From Paramicrosporidium saccamoebae (Eukaryota; Rozellomycota): a DNA stretch of 43,062 nt. The notes beneath the pieces are model-generated. The model did no database searches. It saw only the letters and a list, made by a program, of their open reading frames with translations, and was not told the DNA's origin. Location of the stretch: NCBI GenBank assembly GCA_002794465.1, contig MTSL01000200.1, positions 1 through 43,062 on the forward strand, given 5' to 3'. The stretch's first letter is position 1; each line of letters opens with the position of its first letter. Positions 9,654-20,364 of this stretch are shown piece after piece. A program made the position numbers and the translations under genes.

Positions 9654-12600
9654 TCACAGCTGTACATGATCACTTTCGCCAGTAGCCCGATTCCGTCCAG
9701 ACCTTCGGATGCGCTTCGTAGCAGCCTCCTGTATGACTGACTCATTCGTCGAGTCTTTATTCTCTAGAGTTTGGCATTCCTCTAACTCGCTCATTACCAT
9801 AGGTGCGCTCTTGTTTGTAGATTGATTCGCGTTCAACTCGCTATTTATGCCGTGCTTCATGCTTGGCTCATTGTTTACGAATTGGCTCTTTAACTCGTTC
9901 TTCGTGTGCTGATTGTCCTTTAGCGCGTCCAGTCTCATAGATTCGTCACTTTTCCTATTCTTCTCAATGGCTCGAACCAGATATGAGCGGTGCACATTTT
10001 TCCCTACGTCTTCAATGGTGCTTAATTCTTGCAACAAATCATCTGTAAGACTAATTGGCGTCTTGATTGACTGAAGCAGCCATTTGTGCGACGTCGCCGA
10101 GGCTCGGAGAGAGTTCTGGGAAAGCTCGCTGAGGACATACAAATGCTTATTTCGCGCCGCATACTCTCCGACAAATTCATATCGCTTGAGCTGTACGGCC
10201 GAATCAAACAAATAAGAGACATTCAACTCGTTGGCCACAATCTCAGTCAGCAGATCAACTAGTGTGGTATACTTTGCAAGCTGCATATCGTCAAGTGCCT
10301 CTTCAGAAGGATTCAGGGCCGAAATAATAAGAGTTACAATGAACCAATCCTCATATCTCCGGAGCGACCGAGAAGTTATTTCGACAGATCTATCATCGTG
10401 AGGGATGATGGAATCGGCCCAGCGATCAGCTTTTTTAATGGCTACCAGAGTGTCCTTTATAGCAGAACGCCCTTCTACTTCCAGTAAGGGAATCGAAAGA
10501 TAAATCATGCCAATGTGGCCCAACTGATACTGCCGTGTGATAAATGCAGTTAAGCGGTCCCTCACCATTGAAGGGCAGCCAGAAATAAACGTCAGCAAAG
10601 TGTGCAAGTTGGTGACGACTGTGGTAGCAGTAGGACGTGGTACAAACCCTACCAGTGCCTTTGAGATTGCATATTGTACTCGCGGCGACTGTACCACCGA
10701 TAGCCACTCTACAAATAATGGAGCAAACAAGCGGAGCTGTTCCATTTCACGATTCTGATCAACATTTCGAAGCGAAGTAAGCAGATTCCTAATGCACCTC
10801 ACAGCCAACACTGCGCAAATTTCTGTGAAAGTATAATTATCCAGAGCCAATCCAACTCGTTTGATCGGCCACGCTTCTGCCGACGTCGACAGTGGGCCCA
10901 TGAGGGCAAGAGTCTTTTCCTTGATTGTAAGCAGCTCCGAAGGCCCTAGAATTGCTGGCTGAGTTGCCAATTCCACCAGTATTTGCCACGATCGGGCATT
11001 ATCAAGACTGATATTCTCCAGAATGTTTGAGAGAACGGGCCACTTGCTCTTGAATGCTAAAAGAATACGGGTGGCGTACTTGGCCTGCTGCCGAGTGCCA
11101 GTGTTAACGAGCGTGATGATAAATTCGAAAAAGTCGTCTCTCGGGGTAATCTTATCCAGGCAGGCCGACGCAAATCTTGCATAGGAAGACAGAGTATCAA
11201 TGGAGGATCCCGATTCACTAACAATAGCGTCCTGAAGGACACTGGCGTGACTAACACCGAGTGCGGGAAACTCTGAAATAATGTCGGCAATCAGTTTTCT
11301 AGCACTGGAATAGAGTTCCTTGTCACTCAACTTTAGTACTGCAGTTAGAATCTCGTTGTTGATGGACAGCATACAAGCACGCCTAACAGTAAATGTGATC
11401 AGATATTCCTTCAGGCGAGCATCAGTCTTTTCCCAGTTTCGACTGGACAGAGTTTCCACCAAGTCCTTTTGAGATTTAATAGACTTGTTCGGCTGAACCA
11501 GATGGCGAAATTGCTCCAAGAATAAAGTCTCCTTGGTCAAGGTTATAGGAAGGGCTTTAAGCATGCTTTGGGCGGGCAGAGGGAGACGATATTGATTCGA
11601 AAGATGCTGATTCAGAGCCTCAAGCCTCTGGTCCTCGGGATTGATTTCAACTAATTTCAGGTATGCGTCGAAATACTTGACAAAGATGGCCTTGTCATTT
11701 AGCCATCTCTTGAAAGCTTTGTGTGCTTCGTCACCCAGGACGCGATACATGCAAACCAGATATCGCGCATGCTCGGCCACATCGAGCTTGGGGAACATGG
11801 CGCCGTGCTCGATAAAGTATTCATAGAACAAACGGAGGTCTCTGTCATTGGTATAGATAAGCTTAAATAGGGCATTAACGGCCACAGAAAAGCATTGATG
11901 ATTAGGGTCCACTTTGAATTGGCGGTGAATAATTTCGCAAAGCAGATCAACAGCCACAAACTGGACATCGGCGACCTTGTCGCGACATCGACCGCCCACC
12001 TCCTCGACAATATCCACTCCAAAAAGCGCAGGAGTACTGGTGTCTTCGAGACTCTTTTTGAGGAGCACTATGGATTTTTCTCTCACTTTGGCGTCAATGT
12101 CCAGCAATTTTTCCGCTAGGGCTTTCTGGAGTTGAATTTTGTATTGCAATCCTACTCCATGGAGCATGCTAACAGCCAACTTGAACCATTGAAGACGGAC
12201 AGCAGCCACTTTGTCATTCATCTTGTTCAGCCACGACTGCCATAAATGGGGGTAAAGCTTGGGTACATCTTGATCGGGACAAGTAAGAAACGATGACAAT
12301 GAGTTCATCGCCAGCAATCGCAGCTCTGCATCTGCTGTCTGTAGTTCTTCCTCCAGCTGCGCAACAACACTGGCAACCGCAGCAGGCGACACTCTTCCGA
12401 CCTGAATAATCTGTAAATGAACCTGCCTCAGAGGCTCGATGCGTTTCTGCTGGTCGTTAGAATCTCCCGTATATGCCAGTACGGCCTCGTTGAATAAAAG
12501 CCCCAGGGAGGGCTGTAACTTGTCAGAGCAAAGACGCACCAGGTCGGCCGCAAATATCCGAGTCTCTTCTCGAATATCGCCACACTTTTGCATGACACAT

Positions 12601-13204
12601 CTGACGATATCGGAAGAGATTGTATCAGACTCGTCGATCAAGGTTTGAGCTATTTCCAAAAGATACAATTTTGCCGTCCGTGTGACATTTGGAAGGGGCG
12701 CAAGATCAAAGATGAGGCCAAATAGTTGCTGCAAGAGCCGCTCCCTCGCCCCCATAGAGTCGTCGACATCGAGTAAAAGAACAATAGACTTGACTGTTGC
12801 CAAGCTCTCCACTAAATAAAATACATAGTTTTGATATGCATTCTTCTCGTCCGCCAGCAGTTTTAGCTGTTGTACAATCAAGGTGAAAACTTGCTATAAT
12901 ACAATCAAAACTAACTTTAGGCCGATACCGTCAGTTTGTCGGCGGGATATGGAGCATCTGGTGCAAAGACTCGGAGAATGTTGGCTATACAGCAGGATAC
13001 TAGCAGCTTGATAGTCTTGTCGGCGCTATTAAGCAGCTCCGAATGCACCAGCCTCTCTGCTACCGGCACCAGCTCATCTTGCAGCATTTCAAATTGGCTC
13101 TGGTCCACCTTGCAGAGGGAATCATGTAGTGTCTTGAGTTCTTCAACGACCTGGCTGATATTGCTACTGCGAACCCGTGTTGGTACAGTGAATCTGGCCG
13201 TCAT
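9654..13204 (-). CDS. PDS5: Sister chromatid cohesion factor Pds5
   Basis: A HEAT-repeat regulator that binds cohesin and governs its loading, acetylation and release. The spliced product is 1171 residues (S. pombe about 1205, S. cerevisiae about 1277). The one intron, 12894-12928 (35 nt), follows the hallmark RVFAPDAPYPADKLT and leads into FYLVESLATVKSIVLL, the most conserved block of the family. The body is alpha-helical throughout. The C-terminus is a low-complexity Asn/Ser tract ending in a basic TKRIRRSGRNR segment, as in other Pds5 proteins. The start MTARFTVP is 45 bp from the stop of the upstream coiled-coil gene on the same strand. Confidence 0.93.
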
Positions 13205-13249
13205 TCTGTTAATCGCCCGCGTGAAATATTGAATTATTATTTAGTTTAT

Positions 13250-14482
13250 TTACGGAGCCTCTTGTGATGCGAGACGACGAAGACGGGCACTAGTTTCTTG
13301 CAGAGCCAAAAGACGATTTCTCAACTCTTCGGGAACGCCTTTGTCAATATCTGTCGTGAGTGGGGCGCTGAAGCTGGGAGCTGATGAATCCAGCTTTGGA
13401 GAATTGTCCATCAGCGAATCTACCCTAGATGGGTCTGCTCTCAGCAAATCGCTTCTTGGTGAATAAGACTCGTCACTGGACAAGGTAAGAGGACTGACTA
13501 TAATGTTGGAATCTGGAATCTGCTGCGCCTTGTTCAGCTTCAAGGCATCAAGAGAAGGAAGAGCTGTGGTTTGGCTTTTTAACTTTTGCTTTAACAGTTG
13601 AATCTTTTCATCTTTTCGTTGCAATTCGGCTCGGAATGACTCTTCTTGATCAATGATTGCCATGGCCTTTTTGAGGGCCGTCTTGGCATTGCTGCGCTCC
13701 GTTTCAAGGGAGGCCAGCCTCAACTGCAATTCTTCGTCCATGGTAAGTTCGTTTTTCTTTGACGCGCGACTTTTCACTTCTTCCTTAAGCCGGTAAACAT
13801 CCTGCACCAAACAAGCCCGGTCGGTGGACATTTTCCGCATCTCAGTGCGAGATTCTTCCAGCCGGCGAGCCAGATCGTTGTTTAACGTCTGCTGTCTAGA
13901 GCGTTCCTCCAGAAGTTGCTGGATTTGGTGATCCTGCACGGGTGATGCAGTCTTTCCGGCCTTGTCAATCGTCTCTTTGGCAGAGTCCAATTCGGTCTTG
14001 AGTGATTTTACCTGTGCTTCTAAGCCTTTTATACGAACCTGGTGCTTGTTTGCTTCTTCGGCAATTAATCCGCGAAGTCTTTTACACTCATCCTCCAACT
14101 CGACTCGCTTTGCAGACAACTCTCCATATTCTTGCGTCTTTTTGGCGAGTTGGCCCTCAAAGGTCTGACATTTGGATCGTAACAGACTCATCTGACTGTA
14201 AATTTTTCCGTGCTCTCCCTCATATTTTTCCTTCTCATTCCTCAGCGCACGACACTCTTCCTCACGTGCTGCGAGTTGTTCCCGGATGTTCCGCAAGTCC
14301 GTCTTGGCCAGCGACAATCTGCCGAGCATGTCAGTGGGACTATCAGGTTGACGGGCGACAGGCTCAGCAACGAGGGGAGAAAGATTCCAACGGACCGATT
14401 TGGCGGGCGGCTTACGACGAGAACTTGCAATGGGGGTAGAACCATCGGTGGATTTGGCGCGCGCCGTTCCTTCAATGTACAT
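13250..14482 (-). CDS. Coiled-coil protein of unknown function
   Basis: This unspliced gene encodes 410 residues; the first in-frame ATG is 14482. Residues 1-50 are basic and Ser/Pro-rich. From about residue 55 to 300 the protein is one long heptad-rich coiled coil (many E, K, Q, R and L, few P or G). The tail is Ser/Asp-rich (SDESYSPRSDLLRADPSR) with a second short coil at the very end. I recognise no family. It might be a cytoskeletal, spindle-pole or tethering protein, but nothing in the sequence decides this. It lies in tandem upstream of PDS5. Confidence 0.7.
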   Translation of the reverse strand: MYIEGTARAKSTDGSTPIASSRRKPPAKSVRWNLSPLVAEPVARQPDSPTDMLGRLSLAKTDLRNIREQLAAREEECRALRNEKEKYEGEHGKIYSQMSLLRSKCQTFEGQLAKKTQEYGELSAKRVELEDECKRLRGLIAEEANKHQVRIKGLEAQVKSLKTELDSAKETIDKAGKTASPVQDHQIQQLLEERSRQQTLNNDLARRLEESRTEMRKMSTDRACLVQDVYRLKEEVKSRASKKNELTMDEELQLRLASLETERSNAKTALKKAMAIIDQEESFRAELQRKDEKIQLLKQKLKSQTTALPSLDALKLNKAQQIPDSNIIVSPLTLSSDESYSPRSDLLRADPSRVDSLMDNSPKLDSSAPSFSAPLTTDIDKGVPEELRNRLLALQETSARLRRLASQEAP

Positions 14483-14825
14483 CAATCAAAAATAATTCAT
14501 TTTCGTAAGATTTAGTTTCAATCTATGGGTTGTGTAAATCATGTGTAGATGGGATGGGTTATGTAGATTGTGTAGGGAGAGAGAGTGTGTTGGGGTTGAT
14601 GAGCAAATTATTTCGTTGTGGCATGTAAATTACCACCCTCAACACACCGGCTTGGGGGATCGCTATCTGGATCAGACTCACTGTTAACAAATGGATACTG
14701 TTTAGCAGCGTGGATGTGATCTCACTAAAAATAGCATTGAATGCTGTGTGGATGTGATTCCGCTAAAAATATCTTTTTAATGGTTACATTTAAGGATACC
14801 TTGCCGGGGAAGGACGCTTGGGCAC
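14483..14825. other. Divergent promoter region with repeated 38-bp motif
   Basis: This 343-bp region separates the coiled-coil gene (-) from the DnaJ gene (+). No gene is seen. It contains a TGTGTAG-rich stretch and a direct repeat of GTGGATGTGATYYCRCTAAA with 38-bp spacing (units at 14708 and 14746). A more diverged unit may lie before them. Confidence 0.6.
14708..14783. repeat. Direct repeat, two units with 38-bp period
   Basis: Units starting at 14708 and 14746 match at about 23 of the first 28 bases. The array ends about 40 bp upstream of the DnaJ start codon, so it may fall in the promoter or 5' leader. The GGATACTGYTTAGYAG sequence just before it (14693-14708) recurs at 8002-8017. Confidence 0.6.
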
Positions 14826-16027
14826 ATGGCTGAAGCTAACCGCGACGAGGCAGCCAGGTGCGAAGAACTTTCGCGTCGGTTCTTTGACCAGAAAGAATAC
14901 ACACTTGCTGCAAAGTATGCAGAAAAGTCGGTGCGACTTTACGAAACGGCACAATCGCTGGCTTGGCTATCTACAGTGAGGCAGACGTTGTCTGAACCAG
15001 CCCCACCTCGGCCGGCAGAGTCAAAGAGTCCTCAAGATTCCAAAAGTGCCTCACATGCACAGACTCCTCAAAAGACCAAGCCACTCGATTCCAACACTTA
15101 CACAAAGGAGCAGGCTGAGGGGGTAAAACGCTTTTTGCGAATCAATAAGGATGATTTTTATTCCGTCCTTGGCATTCCTCGAACTGCTGACGAGAACGAA
15201 ATCAAGAAAGCTTATCGAAAGGTACAGCATTATTCTCCATATTCTCACAACCGTAGATGGCCTTGCAGTTTCATCCCGACAAGAACCATGCTCCCGGTGC
15301 GGATGAGGCGTTCAAGGTGGTCAGTCGTGCATTCTCATGTCTCAGTGACACGAGCAAAAAGACCCAGTATGACCAATTTGGCTCTGAAGAACCTGCGGGC
15401 TTTAGTGGAGTCCGTTTCCGGAGGACTGCTCGCCCCATGAACTTTGAGGGCGAAATTTCCCCTGAAGAGCTCTTTAACATGTTTTTTAATGGTGGCTTTG
15501 AGGGAGCGCACTTTCAGTCTAGTGGATTTCCACCCATGTTTGTACACCATTTCCACTCTGGTGGTCAACGAGCGAGGAGGAGACAGAAACATCAGGAGCA
15601 ACCCCTTTCGTGGATCGCCATTGCCCTGCAGATAATACCCGTGGCAATTGTTGGACTTTTTCTATTTTTGGGCAGCTTTCTGGGCACGTCGAATGCATCC
15701 ACAGACACCTGGGATGCCTACTCTCGATACATTTCACTGAGTAGAACATCAAGTCACACCCACCAGATGGCCACTGAAAAGAATGCCGTCCCATACTGGG
15801 CCACGACCGATTACCAGAAATATTTTTCGCGTGGAAATCAAAGGGAGCTGCGTGTGTATGAAGAGGCTGTTGAGCGCCAGTATCTGGTAGAAATACAGAA
15901 AAAGTGCCAAGAAGAAGAGCTGGATTTGCAAAAGAGAAAGGTAAATGCCAAAACCCGCGAAGAGCTGGAACGATTGCAAATGGAAAAATGTCCTTCCTGT
16001 GACAAGCTTCATTCATATTCTGTATAA
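14826..16027 (+). CDS. ER-membrane J-domain protein (DNAJB12/DNAJB14-like, DUF1977)
   Basis: An Hsp40 co-chaperone that recruits Hsp70 to the cytosolic face of the ER for quality control. The intron at 15222-15256 (35 nt) joins KKAYRK to MALQFHPDKN, restoring an intact J domain with the HPD motif at residues 138-140. The product is 388 residues. A helical N-terminal segment resembling the pairs found in DNAJB12/14 comes first (residues 1-55), then a Gly/Phe-rich linker, a transmembrane segment at 249-272, and a DUF1977-like tail ending CPSCDKLHSYSV. The topology of one membrane pass and a long C-terminal tail fits the family rather than the soluble Ydj1 type. Confidence 0.9.
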
Positions 16028-16345
16028 ACGTTCATTGAGAACCCATTCTAGGTGTGGTTCAAGTGCAAATGCTAATGGTATTGTAAGCGCGAGTAGACTT
16101 GTTATTTGTGTTGAAAGTGCAAGAGTCATGGCTCAACCACAAAAGTCATGGCTCAACCACAAGTCATGGCCCGACCACCAAAGTCATTGCCCAGCCGCAA
16201 GATTCATGACCTGGTCATACGAGTCAACACACTTCTGATTCCAATAACAACCAATCTATCAACAACACAGCCACGACTGGTGCCAAACTGAATTAAAGTG
16301 TTTGATCAAATGTCATATGAGATGGACTGACCAATAGAATCCGAG
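16028..16345. other. Intergenic region containing a 20-bp minisatellite
   Basis: No gene is seen between the DnaJ stop and the PABP promoter. The main content is the tandem array at 16124-16214. The rest is AT-rich spacer. Confidence 0.6.
16124..16214. repeat. Minisatellite, about five units of 18-20 bp
   Basis: Successive units read AGTCATGGCTCAACCACAAA with growing divergence towards the right (starts near 16124, 16144, 16162, 16182 and 16202). The unit length is not a multiple of three, and the array is in the 3' flank of the DnaJ gene. There are no spacers, so it is not a CRISPR array. Confidence 0.85.
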
Positions 16346-16352
16346 TATATAA
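16331..16352 (+). promoter_or_regulatory. PABP core promoter: CCAAT box and TATA box
   Basis: GACCAATAG with CCAAT at 16331-16335 is followed by TATATAA at 16346-16352. Transcription starting about 30 bp after the TATA box would give a leader of roughly 130-140 nt before the PABP ATG. Confidence 0.6.
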
Positions 16353-16474
16353 TTCCGGGGTTGGAGGGAATAAAAGTAGCAGTCTGACCCCCTGACTTGT
16401 CCGCCGCATCCGTCGTCGTTGTCCCGTTGAGCGCCCTTCTCTCCCGTTTAGAGTACGCCCACCGGCCACCACCT

Positions 16475-16513
16475 CAAAAAATTGAAAAAACACTAGAAAA
16501 AAGCGAAAACTTA
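16475..16513 (+). promoter_or_regulatory. A-rich tract in the PABP 5' leader
   Basis: Three short A runs (CAAAAAATT, GAAAAAACAC, GAAAAAAGCG) lie directly before the start codon at 16517. In animals and other eukaryotes PABP binds an A-rich tract in its own 5' leader and represses translation. The position and composition here match that autoregulatory element. A possible 44-nt leader intron (16453-16496, GTACGC to ACTAG) would remove part of it. Confidence 0.55.
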
Positions 16514-16516
16514 CAA

Positions 16517-18418
16517 ATGTCGACTTCTACTTCTACTGCCGCTGCTCCGGCGCCCGCCGCTGCAACTGCCCCTGTTGCAAATGGTCCCGTTGCGAATGGA
16601 GCTGCAGCACCGGTTAACCCAGCAGGAAATGCTGGATTTTATGCACAGGCAGCACCGAGTGCGTCGCTCTATGTGGGTGAGCTGCACCCTGACGTGACGG
16701 AGGCGATGCTCTACGAGCTGTTCTCGCAGGTGGGACCGGTTTCTTCCATCCGGGTGTGTCGTGACGCCATTACCCGTCGTTCTCTTGGCTATGCGTATGT
16801 GAACTTTCACAATGTTGCTGACTGCGAACGCGCCTTGGACTCGCTGAACTATGCGCCCATTAAGGGACAGCCATGCCGTGTCATGTGGAGCCAGCGCGAC
16901 CCCGCCCTGCGTCGTTCAGGTGTCGGCAACATTTTCATCAAGAACCTTGACAAGACAATTGACAACAAGGCGCTCCATGACACCTTTTCTGCGTTTGGAC
17001 ATATTCTGTCCTGCAAGGTGGTCACTGATCTGGAAGGCAATTCCCGTGGATATGGCTACGTCCATTTTGAGACCAACGAGGCTGCCGAACAGGCCATTGC
17101 CAAGATCAACGGAATGTTGTTGAACGGTGTCAAAGTGTTTGTGGGTCACCATGTTTCCCGCAAGGAACGTCGTTCTCGTCTTGATGAGCTGAAGGCGCAA
17201 TTCACCAATGTGTTCGTCAAGAACTTGGAGGAGAGCTGCACTGATGACGACCTGAAGGAGCTCTTCAAGACTTATGGAGAGATCCAAAGCGCCGTTGTCC
17301 AACGCGACGAGGGGGAAAAGACTAAGGGCTTTGGCTTTGTCAACTTTACCACCCACGAGGAGGCGCAAAAGGCTGTTGATGGACTGAATGAGACTGAATT
17401 CCAGGGACGTCGTATCTTTGTAGGACGCGCCCAGAAGAGATCTGAACGCTCTGAGGAGCTCCGTCTGCAGTTTGAAGCAATGAAGCTGGAGCGTATGAGC
17501 AAGTTCCACGGAGTCAACTTGTACGTCAAGAACTTGGACGAGCAAGTGACTGAGGAGCAACTTCGCATGGAGTTTACTCCCTTTGGACAGATCACCAGTC
17601 TCAAGGTAATGTCGGACGAGAAGGGACTATCGCGTGGCTTTGGATTTGTCTGCTACTCTGCCCCTGAAGAGGCTGCCCGTGCCATCAGCGAAATGAACGG
17701 CCGTATGATTAACGGAAAGCCGCTCTATGTCGCTCTTGCTCAGCGTCGTGACGAACGACGGGCGCAATTGGAGAATCAGTTTGCTCAGCGTGCCCAGCAG
17801 ATGCGCATGCAAGCAATGGCTGCTCAGACCGGAATGGGAATCTACCAGCAAGGACCGCTGTTCTATCCCCCTGGTCCTGGTGCTCCTCCCCGTTTCTTTG
17901 GTGTGAATCGCGGTGGTGCTCCCGGCGGTGCCTATCCTCCGGCGCCGCAGATGATGCAACCCGGTCAGATGATGCCGCCTCAGGGCTATCCTCCCCACGG
18001 AATGATGCGTCCCAACCGTCCCATGCGCGGCGGATATCGTGGTGGTGCTCCCATGAACAATGGTTTCCACGGCCCTCAACAGGGTGGATTCCGTCGTCCT
18101 TACGGTGGTCCCTCTCAGCCTCGTTATGCCAACCGTGCTCCCCGCACTGACTATGGCGCCTTTGGTCCCGGTGCTCCCCTCACTGCTGCCTCTCTGGCCG
18201 CAGCGCCCCCTGAGCAGCAGAAGCGCATCCTTGGAGAGCGCCTCTATCCCTTAGTGCATCTCCGCGACGGAGAACACGCCAGCAAGATTACCGGAATGTT
18301 GTTGGAGATGGATAATGGTGAATTGTTGCATCTGTTGGAGTCTCCCGATGCGTTGGCTGCCAAAATTTCGGAGGCGCAGGATGTACTCCGTCAGCACCAA
18401 GTTGCGTCGCAGCACTAA
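16517..18418 (+). CDS. PAB1: Cytoplasmic poly(A)-binding protein
   Basis: Binds mRNA poly(A) tails and links them to initiation and deadenylation factors. The product is 633 residues, unspliced, with the usual layout. A low-complexity Ala/Pro N-terminus spans residues 1-48. Four RRMs follow, the first beginning LYVGELH at 51, the others at NIFIKNLD, NVFVKNLE and NLYVKNLD. Then comes a Pro/Gly/Met/Arg-rich linker. A C-terminal MLLE domain (RILGERLYPLV, then KITGMLLEMDN) recruits PAM2-containing partners. An upstream in-frame extension exists, but the ATG at 16517 gives the standard N-terminus and follows the A-rich leader. Codon use is biased, as expected of an abundant protein. Confidence 0.97.
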   Translation: MSTSTSTAAAPAPAAATAPVANGPVANGAAAPVNPAGNAGFYAQAAPSASLYVGELHPDVTEAMLYELFSQVGPVSSIRVCRDAITRRSLGYAYVNFHNVADCERALDSLNYAPIKGQPCRVMWSQRDPALRRSGVGNIFIKNLDKTIDNKALHDTFSAFGHILSCKVVTDLEGNSRGYGYVHFETNEAAEQAIAKINGMLLNGVKVFVGHHVSRKERRSRLDELKAQFTNVFVKNLEESCTDDDLKELFKTYGEIQSAVVQRDEGEKTKGFGFVNFTTHEEAQKAVDGLNETEFQGRRIFVGRAQKRSERSEELRLQFEAMKLERMSKFHGVNLYVKNLDEQVTEEQLRMEFTPFGQITSLKVMSDEKGLSRGFGFVCYSAPEEAARAISEMNGRMINGKPLYVALAQRRDERRAQLENQFAQRAQQMRMQAMAAQTGMGIYQQGPLFYPPGPGAPPRFFGVNRGGAPGGAYPPAPQMMQPGQMMPPQGYPPHGMMRPNRPMRGGYRGGAPMNNGFHGPQQGGFRRPYGGPSQPRYANRAPRTDYGAFGPGAPLTAASLAAAPPEQQKRILGERLYPLVHLRDGEHASKITGMLLEMDNGELLHLLESPDALAAKISEAQDVLRQHQVASQH

Positions 18419-18724
18419 GCAAAGAGGAAGAGGACAAGGAGAAGAAGAAGGAGAAGAAGAAGAAGACGATGATAAAGATACAAGGTGGTAAAATCAAATA
18501 ATAAACGGCTGGACATTAATAGCGGGGACTTGGTAAAGAAGACTGGTAATCTGTAGTAGTAAAAGTCTCGCTGGGATTTTGATATGAGATTGGGGATGTG
18601 CTATACAATTTAATGCACGGTAGGTCATTTATTGAGATTTGCTCCACAATCCTCTCACAGTCGGTCATACATTTATAATATGCACAATTTTGTTAAGCGG
18701 AAACGAACAATTTGAATTTACAAG
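18419..18724. other. PABP 3' flank and uL15m promoter region
   Basis: A purine-rich GA tract (about 18420-18475) follows the PABP stop directly and is probably 3' untranslated sequence. AATAAA-like sequence occurs at about 18498. No gene is seen. Confidence 0.55.
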
Positions 18725-19648
18725 ATGCTTTCAGTGTTTCGTACTCCATTGTCAGTTAGGATAGGTGGGAGGGGACTTTGCTTTCCTCGACTGTATCAAT
18801 GCAATCGAGAGTATAGTACGGGGTATGGTGGCAAGAAGCCAATTTCCTTGTCAAATCTCCGTTCTTTGCCGGGTTCCACCCGCAAGGTGTCTTTTTCCGA
18901 CTGTCCTCATATGATAGAAAAAACGGTGTCGTGGATTGGCATCGGGTGGCCGTACTAACGGACGCGGAAACAATGGACAGAATGCACGTTCGGGCGGGCA
19001 TTTGCCCCACGGCTTTGAGGGTGGTCAGACCCCCTTTCATCTGACTGTACCAAAGCGTGGCCATCACAACCCGTATCAGCAACACCCCACCTTGGTCAAT
19101 CTGGAGAGGGTGCAGCATCTAATTGACACTGGTCGCCTGGATGCAGAGAAGCCAATTACAATGTTCCACCTGCGCAAGGCCGGAATCGATATCAAGGACG
19201 GTGTCAAAATCCTTGGCAGGGTATTACAAACCGATTACATTGATTGTAGGGAGCAACGTATTTTCAGAGTAAAGTGACTCTTCAGGCAACAATGTTCAGT
19301 CAATGTGCCATTGAACGGATCGAAGCATTGGGCGGCGTTGCGGCCAGTGTCTTTCATGATCGAAAAGGCCTACTGCAACTTCTCCGTCCCTCCACCTCCC
19401 GGGTGCATCCCTCGCTTCCACAGCCTCTCATTATGCCTCCCATGAATTACAAACAGCGACTCGAGTTTTCCGGCTGGGAACGACGTGGCTATCTCCATCC
19501 CACGGTGAGAGCGCGATTAGGCCTAGTGGACCCAACCTTTGAGGAGCGCTACTTGATGGTGGAGCCGGTGCAGCCACTAAATAAGCCAGACATTCAGCTC
19601 AGGAGGATTCCGACCGAACTTCGCGAGGAAGGAGTATTGCCGGCATAA
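18725..19648 (+). CDS. MRPL10: Mitochondrial ribosomal protein uL15m
   Basis: A large-subunit mitoribosomal protein of the bacterial L15 family, 287 residues after splicing. The first about 35 residues are Arg/Ser-rich with no acidic residue before the first Glu, a plausible mitochondrial presequence. Intron 1 (18887-18917, 31 nt) joins LRSLPGSTRK to KKRCRGLASGGRTNGRGNNG, the Gly/Arg-rich rRNA-binding N-terminus typical of L15. Intron 2 (19221-19249, 29 nt) joins DGVKILGR to GATYFQSKVTLQ. The rest covers the conserved core and a mitochondria-specific C-terminal extension. Without splicing the gene appears as three fragments in different frames. Confidence 0.9.
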
Positions 19649-19727
19649 TAAAATTGCGAGTGATCTTATTGGTGCAACCTGAATAACCAATTATTTAGAC
19701 GCAGGACCCCGTGGTCATGATGTGAAA

Positions 19728-20179
19728 ATGTCCCATGTGCCGTTAGCCTCAAAGGTGGTTGTATACTTGTGTGGCTTTGTATTTGCTGCCGGCTGGTGGA
19801 CAGTTATTGCCGGCTATTATGGTTCCAGTGTTTCCTTTCTGGGTGCGCTCTGTCCATTACTGACCTCGGTGGCATTGCTCGCCCTGACGCGTCTGCCCAG
19901 CAAAGCCATTGTGCCCTCTGACAATGAATGGGGTGAGGATAGTAGCTCCCAGCGAATTGCGATATTGGTACTGATTGCGACTTTGCTGGGGGGAGTGGGA
20001 TGCAGTTGGGGTCTGTGGGGACTGTATCACCGGGAGGAAGCAGAGACGGTGGCGGTGCTACTGCCGCCGATTGGGACAACAATGCTGGCCATTAGGTAAG
20101 CCATGGTTGAATGTCCATACTCATGTGTAGTGCATTGGTGGTAAAGTTTTGTCGAGTGGCTGACGAAGATTCATTCTAA
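19728..20179 (+). CDS. Four-transmembrane UPF0220 protein (TMEM50/Vps68-like)
   Basis: A small membrane protein of 138 residues after splicing. The first in-frame ATG is 19728. It has four hydrophobic segments, with FVFAAGWWTVIAGYY in the first, matching the F.AGWW..I signature of the TMEM50/Vps68 family, and SWGLWGLY in the third. The intron at 20096-20130 (35 nt) adds SALVVKFCRVADEDSF, restoring the fourth segment and the short charged tail ending in the family's F.R..E pattern. Yeast Vps68 works with Vps55 in endosome-to-vacuole transport; that role is inferred by family only. Confidence 0.75.
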
Positions 20180-20215
20180 CTAGACAGGTCCAAGTTGTGG
20201 GACTATTAGCAATCT

Positions 20216-20256
20216 GTTGGGATAGATGGGATAGATGGCATAGATGAATAGATATG
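20216..20256. repeat. Short GGGATAGAT tandem repeat
   Basis: About four imperfect 8-9-bp units of GGGATAGAT lie in the spacer between the TMEM50-like gene and HIRA. This looks like simple sequence with no other sign of function. Confidence 0.6.
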
Positions 20257-20364
20257 TAGTTTATGTTTGCTGGTTTTGCGAGATTTAATTTGTAGAGACG
20301 GATTGCATAGCAGCATTATCAGTCTGCCCGACCCCATCCGCCGTGCCTCACCCCAGACTGGTCG

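Noticed and set aside
16916-17560. 214-codon minus-strand open frame within PABP
   Set aside because: Antisense shadow of the highly biased PABP coding sequence; it is Leu/Ser-rich with no recognisable family.
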